A stretch of 64,000 nt of DNA from Isoetes taiwanensis (GCA_021234155.1 JAJEKV010000020.1:9263966-9327965); one strand, 5' to 3'. Positions 49,760 to 62,210 are shown, counted from the first letter of the stretch. The notes: generated by a model from the sequence alone, not told the origin. Numbers and translations: made by a program.

Positions 49760-51060
49760 GACCCACCTGTAATGCCTTGTTGAACATGGCGGTTAGCACT
49801 GGTACTATGGATGGTTCTGCTCACTTGACCAGCTCTGCCTACATACCATCCAGGTCTGGCGCTTTTCCATTGGCTAGACGTTGTAAACCCTGGTCTATAT
49901 CTGCCTCTATGATTTTCAGTAACAGGTCCTGCTGTGGGGGTAGTGTTGCTTGTGCACCCTAAGGATCATAGAGTTGCTGCAGGTCCAGGAGGATGAACAT
50001 TTCTTATTGATGGGCCGCGATGTACCTAGCTTTCCTAGTCTTAAGGAAAAGGCAGTATTGTCTGACCGCTTGCGGGCGTAGAGCAGGATCTGTGACTTGG
50101 CAGAGCCAGCGTTTGCATTTTTTGCATTCAACATCAAATCACTGGTTGCATGGGAAGGCTCGAGGACATCAATCAACAGGCCCGTCCCTGTTGCTCTAGT
50201 GTAGAGAACTGCAGAATGCCTGTCAAGTCATCTTTGAGCATTCGGGCATAACCCTCTACATGTTCATAGTCCAATCGCAGCTACGACATGCGAGGAGGTA
50301 TCGCACATGAGGTTGGAACAATCTGCCAAGCTAGTTACAAGTAAAGTAGTAGGTCCTCGTCTTACTATCTGTTCCTACTCGGAAGTGCTTATCGATGTGC
50401 ATATCCTGCTCAGCCACCAACACATAGTCCACCACACTAGATTTGCCCCCTGGTTCTCCTGCTTGCAAGTATGCTTGCGAGAGGATGGCCAATGTGCCAG
50501 TCCATATTAGCAGGTCAAAGATACTATAGAGCAACAATAGCTGCCTACTATAACGCATGATCTAATTGTCATCTGATGCATGTGGCCAAGATCCTTTTGA
50601 AGGTCGTGGTTGCAACAAATCGTCAGCTAGGGGATCAAATCTCATGAGTTGTTCTGCATTGGTGCATGCATTGAAATCCCCAACAAGCATGACAATACTC
50701 AACTGCTTGTGTTCTTGTATGTCATCATATAGATCGACATATAGAGGTCCAGCCTGTCCACATTCCAATGGCTGTGATAGGAATTGCTCTCGACATGTGG
50801 GAAGTAATAGGCCGCCACAAAGAGAGGGTTGTCGCTGCAATTCTGCACACTCACCCACAGGTATTGGTTGTGTCTGGTTGTCTTGCATGGGGAGACAGAT
50901 TGTGCCAATGTTGTTCGGTAATAGCAGGCGCCCATCCCTTCCCCCCCCCCTCCCCCGCGTTCTTGCTTCCCTGTGCACTCATTGAAGATGGAATAATGCT
51001 GATATCTTGGCAAATCGGTAGCCGGTGTCCTGCATCTTCCCATGCTTCCATGCGCGGGAT
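49760..51060 (-). pseudogene. LINE ORF2 5' part: AP endonuclease and start of RT
   Basis: Minus-strand frames contain LWVSVQNCSDNPLFVAAYYF, then SIVMLVGDFNACTNAEQL (V-G-D-F-N-A is the APE-type endonuclease motif) and SSVVDYVLVAEQD, corresponding to the S-x-I-D-Y-V-x-V block near the domain end. Further down, about 49770-49870, comes APDLDGM then AELVK, the G-K-A-P-G-x-D-G-x-x-x-E block that opens LINE reverse transcriptases. It fits upstream of the RT fragment at 45360-45907, suggesting one LINE split by about 3.8 kb that includes the hAT gene. Confidence 0.75.
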
Positions 51061-51166
51061 CTAAAGGTGTGTCAAGGCCATTACGTTCAAAAAAAAATAT
51101 CAAATCTTTACATTCGAGGTTGCAGCTCCAGAAGTAAGGCTTCGCATGCCTTAGCTCAATTTCAGT

Positions 51167-52989
51167 TTATACTAGTTCCTTGTTCAATTGACTCAGCCCA
51201 GGTAACACTGTACCATTTAGTTCTTCATCCTCCAATTCACTTATAACCCAAACACCATCTGCTGCTTTCGTATTTGCCGTCATGATTGACTGGCATCTGT
51301 GCAAATCAACTTTGGTTTCTAATGCTTTATACTCTATCAACTCACTCTTTCCATTGACATCACTCATTCTATCATAACTTGCTTGCAATCACTACTTGCA
51401 ACTATCAATCCTAGCTGATGTTGTAGCCATCCATTCCTTCACAAGTCTGCCATTATCTGCAACACAAAAGACTCCATATATGTCAGTGTTCTAAGATTAT
51501 AAGCCACGTACTAATAGAAGACTACAATCATACACCACACAACACAAGCTACTACCACATAGATAGCACATAGTAGCAACACCATTGGCAGCACAACACC
51601 CTCCACCACACTACAATAGTACATCATGTACCACACATCACATGCTACCATTGATGCCACTACTAGCAGGACAACACCCTATACCACTTTACCCAACATA
51701 AAGTGGTTTCACCATTGGCATCATAACACCCTACACCATTCCAGACACCACATGCTACCATCATCACCATAGTTGGCAGCACAACACGCTACACCACATC
51801 ACAAAGTAGCAGCATGTGGCAGCCCAACACCCTGCATCATACCACACACTACTCACACCACAGAATACCCAACACAAAATATATACCAGACACCATAAGT
51901 TAAGTTAGTCACCACTATTAGTGGCACAATAACCTACACCACATCATGGTGGTACACCACACCTCACTTGCTACTATTGTCACCCCATATACGTCACATA
52001 CCACAATGTAGCAGCACTATCACTACCATTAGCAGCACAACACCATATTCCACCACAAGAGATGCACACCACACCACAAATGCTAGAATCATTCTCCCCA
52101 TTTGTAGATCACAAACAACATGCCAACAACTCACCACTCACCAGACCACACATACCTCATCCATCATAGTGGCAGCCGTTGCACAAAAATGCCACACAGT
52201 AGCACACAACACATGCATTATGATATCACATTCCACTACCACAATGGCACACCATGACAGTACAACATGAGAAAGAACCTCAACTATGCTGCAAAATGCT
52301 AGTAGACATACCTGATTCTTGAACTGGATTTAAGGTTACCTTATCTGTGTTGACAGAAATAATCTAGTTCAAGCTTGAGAACCTTTTCTACTGTAATACA
52401 ACTAAAAATTGAACATATATGCAATAATATATTTTGGTCTCAAAACATTGCTCTGCTTTTCTGTTTTGATTGTGAATTCAGATTGAATATGTGGTCTAGA
52501 GGAACCTGACTTGGTTTTTTCCCCATCATCTTCATCATCTTTGTCACTTTTACTGCTTTCTTCCTGCTTAGGTTGGAATTGCCTATGCTTTCGCTTGGAT
52601 CTAGAAGAGCTAGCCTATGCTTTCTCATCGGGAGTTCTATAATAATCCAAAAGGCTCTTCCAATTAACAACCTCTCCTTTTATATGCAGATAATAAGCCA
52701 CTGTCCAGGTTTTAGGAGCCATTCCACCCCATGTGTGTGGCTTCCTTATAATTCTTTTGTAATTTTGCATGAACTACTTATATTGTTCATTGCTTAGATT
52801 CTTCAACCTGTACAAGAAAACATATGCCTTAAGTTTCCCATTTTAACAAACATTTGGGGGAAAATACATGTAATCAGATTTATTTAGCACTTTGTCACCC
52901 CAAAGCTTCTTTAGATCTCCATGGGGCATAATTTCTTGTTTGAGGATAGATTTCATTACGTAACCAGTGACATTCAACTCTGATTCCAT
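51167..52989 (-). pseudogene. Spliced pseudogene of unknown family
   Basis: Four exon-like blocks join on the minus strand. Exon 1 is 52989-52868 (ATG, MESELNVTGYVMKSILKQE). A 60-bp intron follows (donor gtattt, acceptor cttgtacag). Exon 2 is 52807 to about 52403, with HTWGGMAPKTWTVAYYL, VVNWKSLLDYY and an acidic, Lys/Ser-rich tail (SDKDDEDDGEK). Exon 3 is 52344-52312, followed by gtatgt. Exon 4 is 51456-51167 after tgttgcag, ending EDEELNGTVLPGLSQLNKELV and a stop. In-frame stops: TAG at 52774-52776, TAG at 52615-52617, TAG/TGA at 51389-51394. The exon 2/3 phase does not join cleanly. I do not recognise the protein; it could be a nuclear, plant-specific or transposon-derived factor. Confidence 0.55.
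51490..52270. repeat. Degenerate CAC-rich repeat region
   Basis: About 780 bp dominated by variants of caccac, gcagcacaacaccctacacca and catgctaccat. The spacing is irregular, as in a decayed minisatellite. It falls inside the last intron of the pseudogene around it. The Thr/His-rich open frame across it (51968-52270) is a by-product. Confidence 0.75.
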
Positions 52990-53213
52990 TAGGGTTTAAT
53001 TGGCAAGAAGCGGTAAAAAAACAAAAAAACAGGAGATTCCTTTCTTAATTCGAAAAGAGGGTCGATGACATGACATAAAATTCAAAATAACTGACACTCA
53101 TTACATCGCACTCCTACAATCGTTTCAATATGCACCAACTGATTTTACCACAAAAGGTAGAAAATATGCGTCAAAATGCGCATTTTTTATACACCACAAC
53201 GTGCGTTTACCTG

Positions 53214-53289
53214 CACGCGACGCGACGCGACGCGACGCGCGACGACGCACGCACGCACGCGCTATCGTGGAGGGAGGGAGGGAGGGAGA
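53214..53289. repeat. CGACG tandem repeats followed by GGGA repeats
   Basis: gcgacgcgacgcgacgcgac and cgcacgcacgcacgcgc are followed within 10 bp by gagggagggagggaggga. This is a GC island in AT-rich DNA. The G runs could form a quadruplex; a similar gagggagggaggga run is at 49736. Confidence 0.8.
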
Positions 53290-53399
53290 GATGACATATG
53301 TTTCTGTCAAGAGCGAGCATTGCACAAGCTTACATTTGAAAAGATATACCCATCTTACATACTTACCTTTGTTCTCATTGCAACATTTAAGTATTGAAT

Positions 53400-55600
53400 T
53401 GAAATGAATTATAACCTTTTAAAGACCAAATAGTCTATGGGGACTAAGCTCATTACTAGCTAAGATTAGAAACCCCTCCCACTTAAGGGTTTTGAGGGAT
53501 TTATAGAGGAACATAATTTGCAATATCAATGCTATGTTAGAGAAGACCTTTGATTAAAGCGACAACATTATATGCTACACAAATATACGAAATTGAAGAG
53601 ATTCTAATGTTTCGGCCAATGATGCGGTATTCAATCCAAAAATCTTGTCCAACTTCTGTTCATGGATTTTGCTTATGTGTTTTTGTGATCCTTCTTCCGA
53701 TTTATTGTTTTCTTAACATATATAATGATTATAGGGATGGCTTTTTAGCATATTCTTCATCGTTGAGGCACTCATCTCGACTGTTGATCAAATAAAAAAC
53801 AACTGTGCACCGTTCAAATTTATCCACTATGAAAAGCACCCCTTGCTAAAGCCACCGACAATGACATATTTGACGATGGCTATGGATGCTTATGGAGAGG
53901 AGGAATCGATGATCGTAGAAGAAGGAATCTGTATTGGCTATGAAAGGAGTCCGGCTTTTAGTTTTTCTCCTATTTGGTCTTCTCATCTTACATGTTTGTT
54001 TAGGACAATAGAGGCTGCCTCCGGCATCTCTGCCCTTTGATGCTCCAAGAAAAGGGCAAACATCGTTGCATTCGTTATTCCTGATTAGGTTCCCGAACAT
54101 GGGAGGCTCTGAGCCTGGCGTTGCCCCTTTGCCGCTCCATCATCATTAACCACAGCCCCTTCAGTTTACATTACCTTTTAGCGGAGATGTGGGAGATAGT
54201 GTTTTGGTGCAGGTGCGATGTGGATTGATTATGTTTTTCTAAGGCATCAATTAGATGGGCCCTGCGTTATGGCGTTTTACAATCACAAAGCTAGTTAATA
54301 TGTTTCTAGAGCAAGCTCTTGCTAATCATAAGCTTGCGTTGATTGGCAATGTCAAGGTGAATTCTCCCTTTTTTTCTATCTGCATTGTTGTCGTTTGGTT
54401 CCCATGCTGGATACTATTCCTTTATTCCAGGATCTTTTTGTTTTAATCCAGGGTTATTCTCTGCGTACTAATAATTTTTTGCACGCGAAAATTCAGTGAC
54501 TGGTAAGCTTGATCGGAATGGATGTTGGGCTCTATGTATCTTGTCATAAAACACCATTCAAAAATAGTTTTCAATCACTTTTCGTAGAAAGATTATGTTC
54601 GAAGATTGGATATTGAGCTCTATCTATCCGGTCAGGAAATGGAAACGACCATGCTAAAACAGTCTTGCAGAACAATATACTATACATCTTATCATAATTA
54701 TTGTTACAAGAAATTTATCGTAGCGAACATTTCTTTGGTCCCAAACCTATGTTGTTGGATCCCATATTATTGTCCAACATTTGATAATGATTTCTTGATT
54801 GGTAGTGAAATTGTGTCAGTTTAGAACATTATAAAAGACGTTCCTAAGCATGCAGGATTTGACCCACGATCACCCATCAGTATATAAATTGGAGGTGGAT
54901 TTGTATTGAGATTGACATGGATTGGTCAAGTTCTTTGTGTTCATTCACCTCTATAGCTATTTTTTTTTCTAAAAAGCACCCCCTTTCACTCCCTATGTGC
55001 ATCTAGAAATATAGATTTGAATTCCATTGAGAGTGACAATGGAATTTAATCAGATTGAATTAGGGTTGAATGGAGTAGCTAAGTATGGAAGATAACACTT
55101 AATTAAGTAAAAATGGGTTTGATTGGAGCAGGTTGTCTATGGAAGAAACACTTTAAAAGTATGAGGATGCAATAAACCTTTGAATCTCAAGTGCACAATG
55201 GGTATAGTTGGTCTTTGAATCTCAAGTGCCTAATTGCTACATAAGGAAGGGTAGGGATTATTGCACGACATGATTCATGCACATAGGGCAACTAGCTATG
55301 ATTCACGCTACTTGTAATTCTTCATTTGCAAATGCGCCGCTGAGTCTACTGCTGCCGTACAAAAAAAATTAAAGGCAAAATCTTCTCAAGGTGAAGGTTA
55401 CCTAGTACTTAATTTCTCATTTACTTGGAGTTCACATAATTCCAATAATAATGTAGACTTTTAGAATATGTCTCTCAAAGATCATTGTATGCTTTGTAAT
55501 GCACGATCACAAGCGTTAGAGAAATACATATACGCAACTCCTAGTAAATTGTATGCTTTGTAATGCAGGGTCACATTTTATTTTTTAACTATTAAGGAAA
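53400..55600. other. No supportable gene
   Basis: Several short open frames exist, for example 54255-54356 reading ITKLVNMFLEQALANHKLAL up to a gtgaat that could be a splice donor. None matches a family I know. Short direct repeats: ctttgaatctcaagtgc (twice, 55180-55230) and ttgtatgctttgtaatgca (twice, 55486 and 55548). Confidence 0.4.
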
Positions 55601-55608
<8 letters not shown>

Positions 55609-55692
<84 letters not shown>

Positions 55693-55695
55693 ACA
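55609..55695. repeat. (CA)n microsatellite
   Basis: About 87 bp of CA repeat with one ATA interruption near the right end. The Val-Cys open frame on the minus strand is an artefact. Confidence 0.98.
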
Positions 55696-58470
55696 AAACG
55701 AAAATTGTATGCTAGCAATCTTGTGGTAATAGATATGTAAATAGATAAACACTAGCCTCTTCAAGAATAAAAAATAATTAAACATGCATTTAACCTTTCT
55801 TCGTACAATAGAAGAAGTATCCTTTAAAAGAGCATGCTACAAAAACTGCAACATTGTCACTGCTAGCATTGCAACCTTTGATCTTAGTCACTTTCTTTTC
55901 TATTAAAAAGGCATGTTACAAAACATACAGATTGGAATATTGTCAATGCTGCCCTTGTAACCTCCAGGCTTAGCCACTGTAACTAGATTGATTATGACTG
56001 GGCATAATCATCTTCTCGAAATGAGCAAAAGTCATCTTTCCCAAAACGTCTAGCATTTAAACATGAATAATCCAACAATAACACCTGTGCTTTATACATA
56101 GAATAGAATAGAATAGAATAGATCTCAATAGTTTTTCCAAGAATGCATTGTTCAGCATTGGCTCAAAACTAAATTGCAAGTACTTACAATTGGTTTATCT
56201 TTTGTGTAGACATAACAATCAAAATATACTTGAATTGGTTATGCGCCACCTCTCCAAAAAAAAAGGTAACTTATAATTTATCTGATATCTGCAAGAATAT
56301 AAAATGTATATACAAAAGAACCTAGATAGAACCATATGCACCCCCCTTGAAGACTTCTTTGCACAAAATTCATATCCTCCAAATGGATATGATGCAAACA
56401 TTTAGGACAAATATACAAACATTTATTTTACATACTTGATGCAGATATTCTATATCAACCTCCAACTTCACAACCACACATGCCACGTACTTCTACCTAA
56501 TCTTTTAGCAAACAATTTCCCTTCTAATTCAGGACATGTGCCTTGTTTATAAGACCTTGAACAAAACCTGCTGCATAAACCAAATAAAGTGAAAACATAA
56601 ATGTGGAGGCTTTATACTGTTCAGATGAATTCAGATAACTAGTTGCTCTTTCGTCGTTCTGACAACCAATTTAAGTTCTTGCACCTACAATCCAAGAAAA
56701 CAAAATAAAAAGGCGTTTGAAGGTTTTTATACTACATTATGCTTATATTTTTGGAAAAAAAATTCTGCAAACTTCTCATAGTTTAGATTTTAGTTTAAAG
56801 GAACCAATCTCAAAAGCATTTTCCAACATTCCGGGTTACCCAAATGCAAAATTTGATCACATGATGCTTACAAAATAACGAAGACCTTCCCTATAAGAAA
56901 GAATCATGGATAAGTTATTGAACTTGTGCAGTAGATCATTAGACCTCAAAAACATAACTAGATCTGCAGTTCTCTAGCTAGACACCACTCTTATGAAACC
57001 TTCTTCCGATGAAAGCAAAAATGAAAACAACCCATATACTTGATGACGTTCAAGTATTCCAATGCGAGTGGCCAACTAAAACATCAAAATCTAGGGCTAA
57101 AAGTGGCAAAATCAATGAGATAATGGAACAATTTAACTATGCAAATGCTCTAGGACCTGTTTACAATTCATTTGCACATCCAATGTAAAGGTATCGGAAT
57201 TAAAATCACGGTAAATCAAAATGCTAACTACAAATTTGAAAAGGAACCAAAAGTAAGCATGCAAAGCGGAGTATCTTGTTGAGCAGCAGTAACACGCCAA
57301 ATGCATGCAATTCCAATTTTCAATCAGGTCATATCGTCTGTGAGAGGAAGAACATGCTCCAAAAATAACTTCATGTCAGGGCATTCATTATCTAGTAATA
57401 GAAGCAAGCAAGCATTGATTCATTATAGTCTAAAGCTCTAGTTATCAAAACTGTGCCTGTGTGCTAAATGTCTATGTAATCATGAGCGTAATCAAACTTG
57501 GTAGAAGGAATCATATAATGGCCTGAAAACTAGGGATTACTCAACAGCATTTAGGCAGAACATAGTGGCTAGCTATGGCATATCTAACAACATCAGTACT
57601 ACTCGAGCCATCTAAAGTTTCCAAAAAGCCCCGCTTGCATGCAACAGCCAGTCCTGTCTCTTTATGGTTCAAAGTTTCAATATATCTTCTGTGCAAGCAT
57701 TGATCAGAGTTAAGTTCTTTATTCAAACAGTATATTTAAGTTCTTTATTCAAGCAATGCACACCTGACCTTCATATCGCTTCTTGATATCGCCGTAGCCA
57801 GAGCTTGGTTCTCTGTTAAAAAGCAGGGAACAAAAGATCAATAAAAAGAAAAATGCAAAATGTTCAGAAATATTGGAATGTAGGAGAAGTATCGTTGTTG
57901 CTTGCTAGATAGTTTTAACTCCATTTGCACTCCATTGAGCAATCTCTACATTTGTGCACAGATCAAGAAGTGGGCCGGAACCTAAAAAGTTCCAATATAG
58001 CAAGTGACGCATAGAAACAAACCTTTACATTCCAGGAAAAATTTTCCAGCACAAACAAATTGCAATAGCGCTCGATCCAATATCTGTTCCCATGCTACGA
58101 AAAGAGGAAGGGCCGAGACACAGCCATGACTAGAGATTAAGCTACATTCTAAAAACTGGAAAGAGGGAGCTTGCATGTGATAAGCCAGTAGCCTTGCCAA
58201 GAGATGGCAAGAGATCGCGAGAATAGATTCCCACGAATCGGACCTGCAAATGAAATGTTATTTTGGGAAGCAAAGGCTATGCCAGTGATTCAGCTCATGC
58301 AACCTACCACCTGGAGTTGAAGCCCTCGCATCCGACCATGTTGCTGTGGTTAGCTATGGCTATGTTGATGCCTTAAACCCTACCAAATTTCGAAGAGTCT
58401 CCTAGATATGGTTATGTCCACAATTTTTGCTCACGCAATCCGCCATTGGAGGTAAAGCCTCGATCCGACC
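55696..58470. other. Gene-free stretch with minor repeats
   Basis: A pair of diverged repeats of about 100 bp (gcatgytacaaa...ttgtca-tgctagc) lies at about 55830-55985. A (GAATA)4 microsatellite lies at 56101-56120. No exon or domain recognised; long AT-rich intron-like or intergenic DNA. Confidence 0.5.
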
Positions 58471-58773
58471 ATGCTTATTTGGTATCCAGTTTTTCTTGAA
58501 AGCCAAGAAATCCAACTCGAAGATTCAGCTATTTGCCGCTTAAATGTCAATATTTTTAGATGCAATCGCATCTTTAGACGTGATCGTTGTCAATTTCATG
58601 CTATTCATGCTATAGTACCATCGCATCCTTTGCTTCAAATCAAAGTTTTCTGTGAAGAATCGCTCGCTTGCTTCAAAGCAAAGCTTTCCACCGAAAATCC
58701 ACACATTGCAAACTTGACGGCTGGGATCGATGCCCCGGTGACACGAATATTCCGGGGCATTGTTGTAGCATAA
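58471..58773 (+). other. 100-codon open frame, function unknown
   Basis: An uninterrupted frame of 100 codons in otherwise stop-rich DNA, including IFRCNRIFRRDRCQFHAI and ENPHIANLTAGIDAPVTRI. I recognise no family, and there is no neighbouring exon or regulatory context. It may be chance or a transposon remnant. Confidence 0.2.
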
Positions 58774-59093
58774 TTATACATGTTAATCTTTCCTCTTAAT
58801 GATCATCCAGCTTTTTAGCAAAGTTGTCTAATAGCTGTTTGCATAATAGGTTGCTTCAGAAGAAAGCGGCATCCTTTCAATGCAAGAATAACAATTTCTT
58901 TATGGAGACATGACTGTATATAATGTGCACATAATAGAATATGCGAATGCACAATTACTTGAAAGAAGCAGCAAATGAACCTGGCTACATATCATATGCC
59001 AACGTTCGTCATTATAATGCATGTAAAAATTGAGACTAGATATATTAGAATATTCAATAAAACTTACCAAAGCTTATCTAACAAGAAACGTCC

Positions 59094-59240
59094 ATATGTA
59101 GCATAATAACAGGGGGTTTTCTTTGTGTTTTTGTACGCTTTTCACTAAGGTTTTCCTATGATTTCGTGATGTATTCAAATGGATGTACTAATGCGTACAT
59201 CTAGAGTGCACCATTTCTGAGCCATTGATTTTAGCCTTTT
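59094..59240. repeat. Dispersed 147-bp repeat, copy 2
   Basis: Same family as 23317-23463, same orientation. It is followed at once by the tandem repeats at 59247. Confidence 0.8.
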
Positions 59241-59246
59241 TTTTCA

Positions 59247-59360
59247 ATGGTCAACAACCAATGGCTCACAACAAACGCCCGTTTTTTGTGCGTGTGGTGC
59301 ATAATGGTCAACAACCAATGGCTCACAACAAAAGCCCTCTTTTTGTGTGTGTGGTGCATA
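59247..59360. repeat. Two 57-bp tandem repeats
   Basis: Units start atggtcaacaaccaatggct at 59247 and 59304 and each ends gtgtggtgcata. Confidence 0.9.
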
Positions 59361-59361
59361 A

Positions 59362-59766
59362 TTGGCACATGAAGGGCTTGAAGGGCGCATGTAGTGCGAT
59401 TTCCCGGCAAAACACATTTCTTATCATAACTTTTGATCCAAAGCTCTGTTTTGGATGATTTTTATTGCGTTGGAAAGCTATCTCCGAGATCTTTTTGATA
59501 GTGTATGACATGAATATGTTTGGTTAAGTAATCTATGCTAAAACAGCAATTTTTCGGCCGGGTTGGGCACATGAAGGGCTTGAAGGGCACATGTAGTGTT
59601 TTCCCAAGCAACACATTTCTTATCATAACTTTTGATCCGAGCTGTTTTGGATGATTTTTATTCGCGTTGGAAAGCTCTCTCCAGAGATCTTTTTGATAGT
59701 GTGTATGATATGGATATGTTTGGTTAAGTTATCTATGCTAAAACAGCAATTTTTCGGCCGGGTTTG
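59362..59766. repeat. Two tandem repeats of about 200 bp
   Basis: 59362-59562 and 59563-59766 begin ttgg-cacatgaagggctt and end ttttcggccgggtt. Differences are mostly small indels. The block follows directly on the 57-bp repeats, making a compound tandem array. From 59767 to 60060 there is an acceptor-like taatacag and an open stretch with no family match. Confidence 0.9.
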
Positions 59767-60099
59767 GTAGGCTTTCACATCCTACCAGCTGATTAATACA
59801 GGATTGCGCTATTGGATATTGTTTTATGGCTCATTCCGAATGAAGCTTGCAAAAAATTACCATGCATTTTTAGATTTTGAGGCTGTTATTAGGCAAATTC
59901 CAAGGCTTCTAGATCCTTGTGCTAACAAGCAGAAAAGTTTCCCACTTTGGTTACTCACCACAAGAATCCATGGAGGCCAAAGGCTGCTGTTAAATTCCAG
60001 TTGAAATTCAAAAGCTACAGGTGATCAAAGCTTCAAATGAATTCTAGTTTTTTTCTGGTTTGAATTCTAAAATTTTTGTCACACCGGGGGAGGGGGGGA

Positions 60100-60539
60100 C
60101 GTCCCTAGGGCCCCGAAGGGGCCAAAAATTTTTTTTTGCAACACAAACCATTAACATCCAACATATAAAAAATAAATCCCCCAACACATAACAACCATTG
60201 ACATTAATTAACACAACCATTGGGTCCAACACATTTAAATTAAAATCCCCCTTAAACCCCCTTTGGTTTGGGTGCATATTCACACGGGGGGTGATGTAGG
60301 GCATCGAGAGCCCTCATAATTGTATTTTGCACGTACGAAATCAACACCATATAGTATTCCGCTTGAAATCTTATAGTATTTTGCGAATCTTGTTATACAG
60401 TATAGCAAATTTTGTACTTGCATACCCCACAAACGAGGAACTTTACGTACGGTGTAGATTAAGGAATAAGGGATGAATATGCCTATCCAACAGCTCTTGT
60501 TGCCCGGAGTCACCCCCCGTGTGAATATGCACCCAAACC
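60100..60539. mobile_element. TIR element copy 2 with one-sided extended terminus
   Basis: The core (60265-60539, 275 bp) has the same TIRs as 25768-26038 (ggtttgggtgcatattcac...). On its left, 60100-60264 (ggggccccgaaggggcc to aaccccc) matches the inner part of the foldback arms at 25649-25767. On its right there is no matching arm. It is therefore a half-foldback. Confidence 0.8.
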
Positions 60540-61397
60540 ATCCATCTCTTTTAAATAAGTACCTTGAAATCACATAGAAAACTTCAAAAGCATATTGACA
60601 ATGACAAGTAATAATATATCCGCAAAGCCACTATATCCACAAAAGCCTTTTTATATGGTGATTGTTATTTATTTAGAAAGCTTGCAATATTTACAAATGC
60701 ACAACAATGTAGAATGCATATCTCAAATAACTTACATGAAAGCAAGATTTGCTCATAAGATATTTCAATAAAATGCAGGAGTTGGGTGGCATTTCAATCC
60801 AGCAATATGAGCAAAAGTTGATGCCATCTCTTGCAAACTTCACACCAGATGAATTAATAACTCAGGAAGGTAAGTAGTATTCCAGCTGTTATGAGTTGCA
60901 TATGCGCAAAATAGACGTTAATAATGGATTTAACTTGACAGGTTTGGAACCAAAGCAAGGCCGCCGCGATAAATTTCTTGTAAGATAAATAGATAGTACT
61001 TCTTACGAGTAGAATCTCTTCTACGTATCTCCACGTTATAAGAATCATCACACATCCCTGATTCTAGGCTGTCAAAATGGCCTCTAAGCATCCACACACC
61101 AGCCAACTTTCCAGTCTTTCCAGTCCAAAATCAAAGGGTGTGTGATGATTCATGCATACAGAAGACCTTTAACATGAACTTTGGATGAAGATAAGATAAG
61201 ATAAGATAAGATAAGATGAATTTTTACGTCCACGGGAACCCAACGGGTTATGGGACGACACATGCAAGGGCAACAGCCCATCTAAAACCTTGGGACTAGG
61301 CCCCATAACCAAACACAATAACCAAATATTAAAAGGATACCAAGAATAAGATAAGATAATGCTAATGCTAGTGGTAAAGTTATGCTTCTAAAATTAT
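60540..61397. other. Gene-free stretch; (GATAA)n
   Basis: No coding signal. A (GATAA)5 microsatellite lies at 61190-61216 with a shorter repeat at 61345-61356. Confidence 0.6.
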
Positions 61398-62120
61398 CTA
61401 GACATAGCCAGTCCAAGGATTGGAAGGCCATTGATCTAGAATAATTGTTGCGCCTCCCCTGTACACTGCCCATTTCTTTTGCAGGCGGGCTGCCCTCACC
61501 TTGCAGAGCTCCTCCTTACGGTTACACAATTGAAGAGGGGAGAGGTCCTCCTGTACTGAGAAACTAGTCCCTCTGAGATGGTTTCCATGTTGAAGAACAT
61601 GTAAGCGGCTAAGAGTGTCTTGAAACCGAACCAAAAGATGGCGAGGACGATCAAGTCTTGCCGCTCCCACCCTAGTAGCGGAGACAACTCCACCAGCACG
61701 CAAGTTCAGGCTCCTAGTAATAGGAGATAATGAGGCAGCCTGCTCCTGGCTGCTAGCTCGGCACTGCGACTCCTGGTCCCCTTGGGGTTGTGGAGATGTC
61801 TGTACGCCCACCTCAACATGTTCCCTTTCCAATGTCTGCACCTCTGCTTCAACATAATGTTTCTTCTGTGGCTGTAATTCTGTATCTAGTGTCTGTACAA
61901 GAAGAAGAAATGATAATACAAGACTTACAAATATGGACGTGACATCGTCATACACTAAGGGTGCTTTCCCATGGGGAGAAAACGTCCAGGTTTCCTGAAG
62001 GTCTGATCTACTATTCCAATGTTTCCATAAGCTAAGAACTCGAGTGGCTGAGGTTAAGAACCTCATTTGGAAAGTAATCCCGACAATTTGGTCTGACCTC
62101 ATCGAGGTCCGTCTGTCCAT
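61398..62120 (-). pseudogene. LINE ORF1-like fragment
   Basis: A 240-codon minus-strand frame. Its C-terminal 75 residues read RHLLVRFQDTLSRLHVLQ, then LRGTSFSVQEDLSPLQL and RAARLQKKWAVYRG with a final ATIILDQ. This has the layout of the L1-type ORF1 C-terminal half: a beta strand, then the R-G-x-x-I-x-I-x-x-D-x-S block and a basic helix. The N-terminal part has V-Q-T repeats (EVQTLEREHVEVGVQTSPQP), possibly coiled coil, and may be unrelated. It lies head-to-head with the MET1 gene, about 290 bp from its start codon. Confidence 0.6.
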
Positions 62121-62154
62121 GGGAAAGCACCCTAACCCTTTCCTCAGATATACT

Positions 62155-62210
62155 ATTGTGGACTCCCGTTATAGACCCCTTTCCTGTATTGTGGACTCCC
62201 GTTATAGACC
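62155..62210. repeat. Two 23-bp direct repeats in MET1 upstream region
   Basis: attgtggactcccgttatag occurs at 62155 and 62188 (33-bp period, identical 23 bases), about 200-250 bp before the MET1 start codon. Possible tandem regulatory site, or simple duplication. Confidence 0.8.

Noticed and set aside
50562-50985. Plus-strand 139-residue frame opposite the LINE endonuclease
   Set aside because: The minus strand carries the V-G-D-F-N-A endonuclease motif; the plus frame is its shadow.
51968-52270. Thr/His-rich 100-residue protein
   Set aside because: By-product of the CAC-rich repeat region.
55585-55785. Val-Cys repeat protein
   Set aside because: Translation of the (CA)n microsatellite on the minus strand.
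59247-59766. CRISPR array
   Set aside because: Units are long, adjacent tandem repeats without unique spacers.
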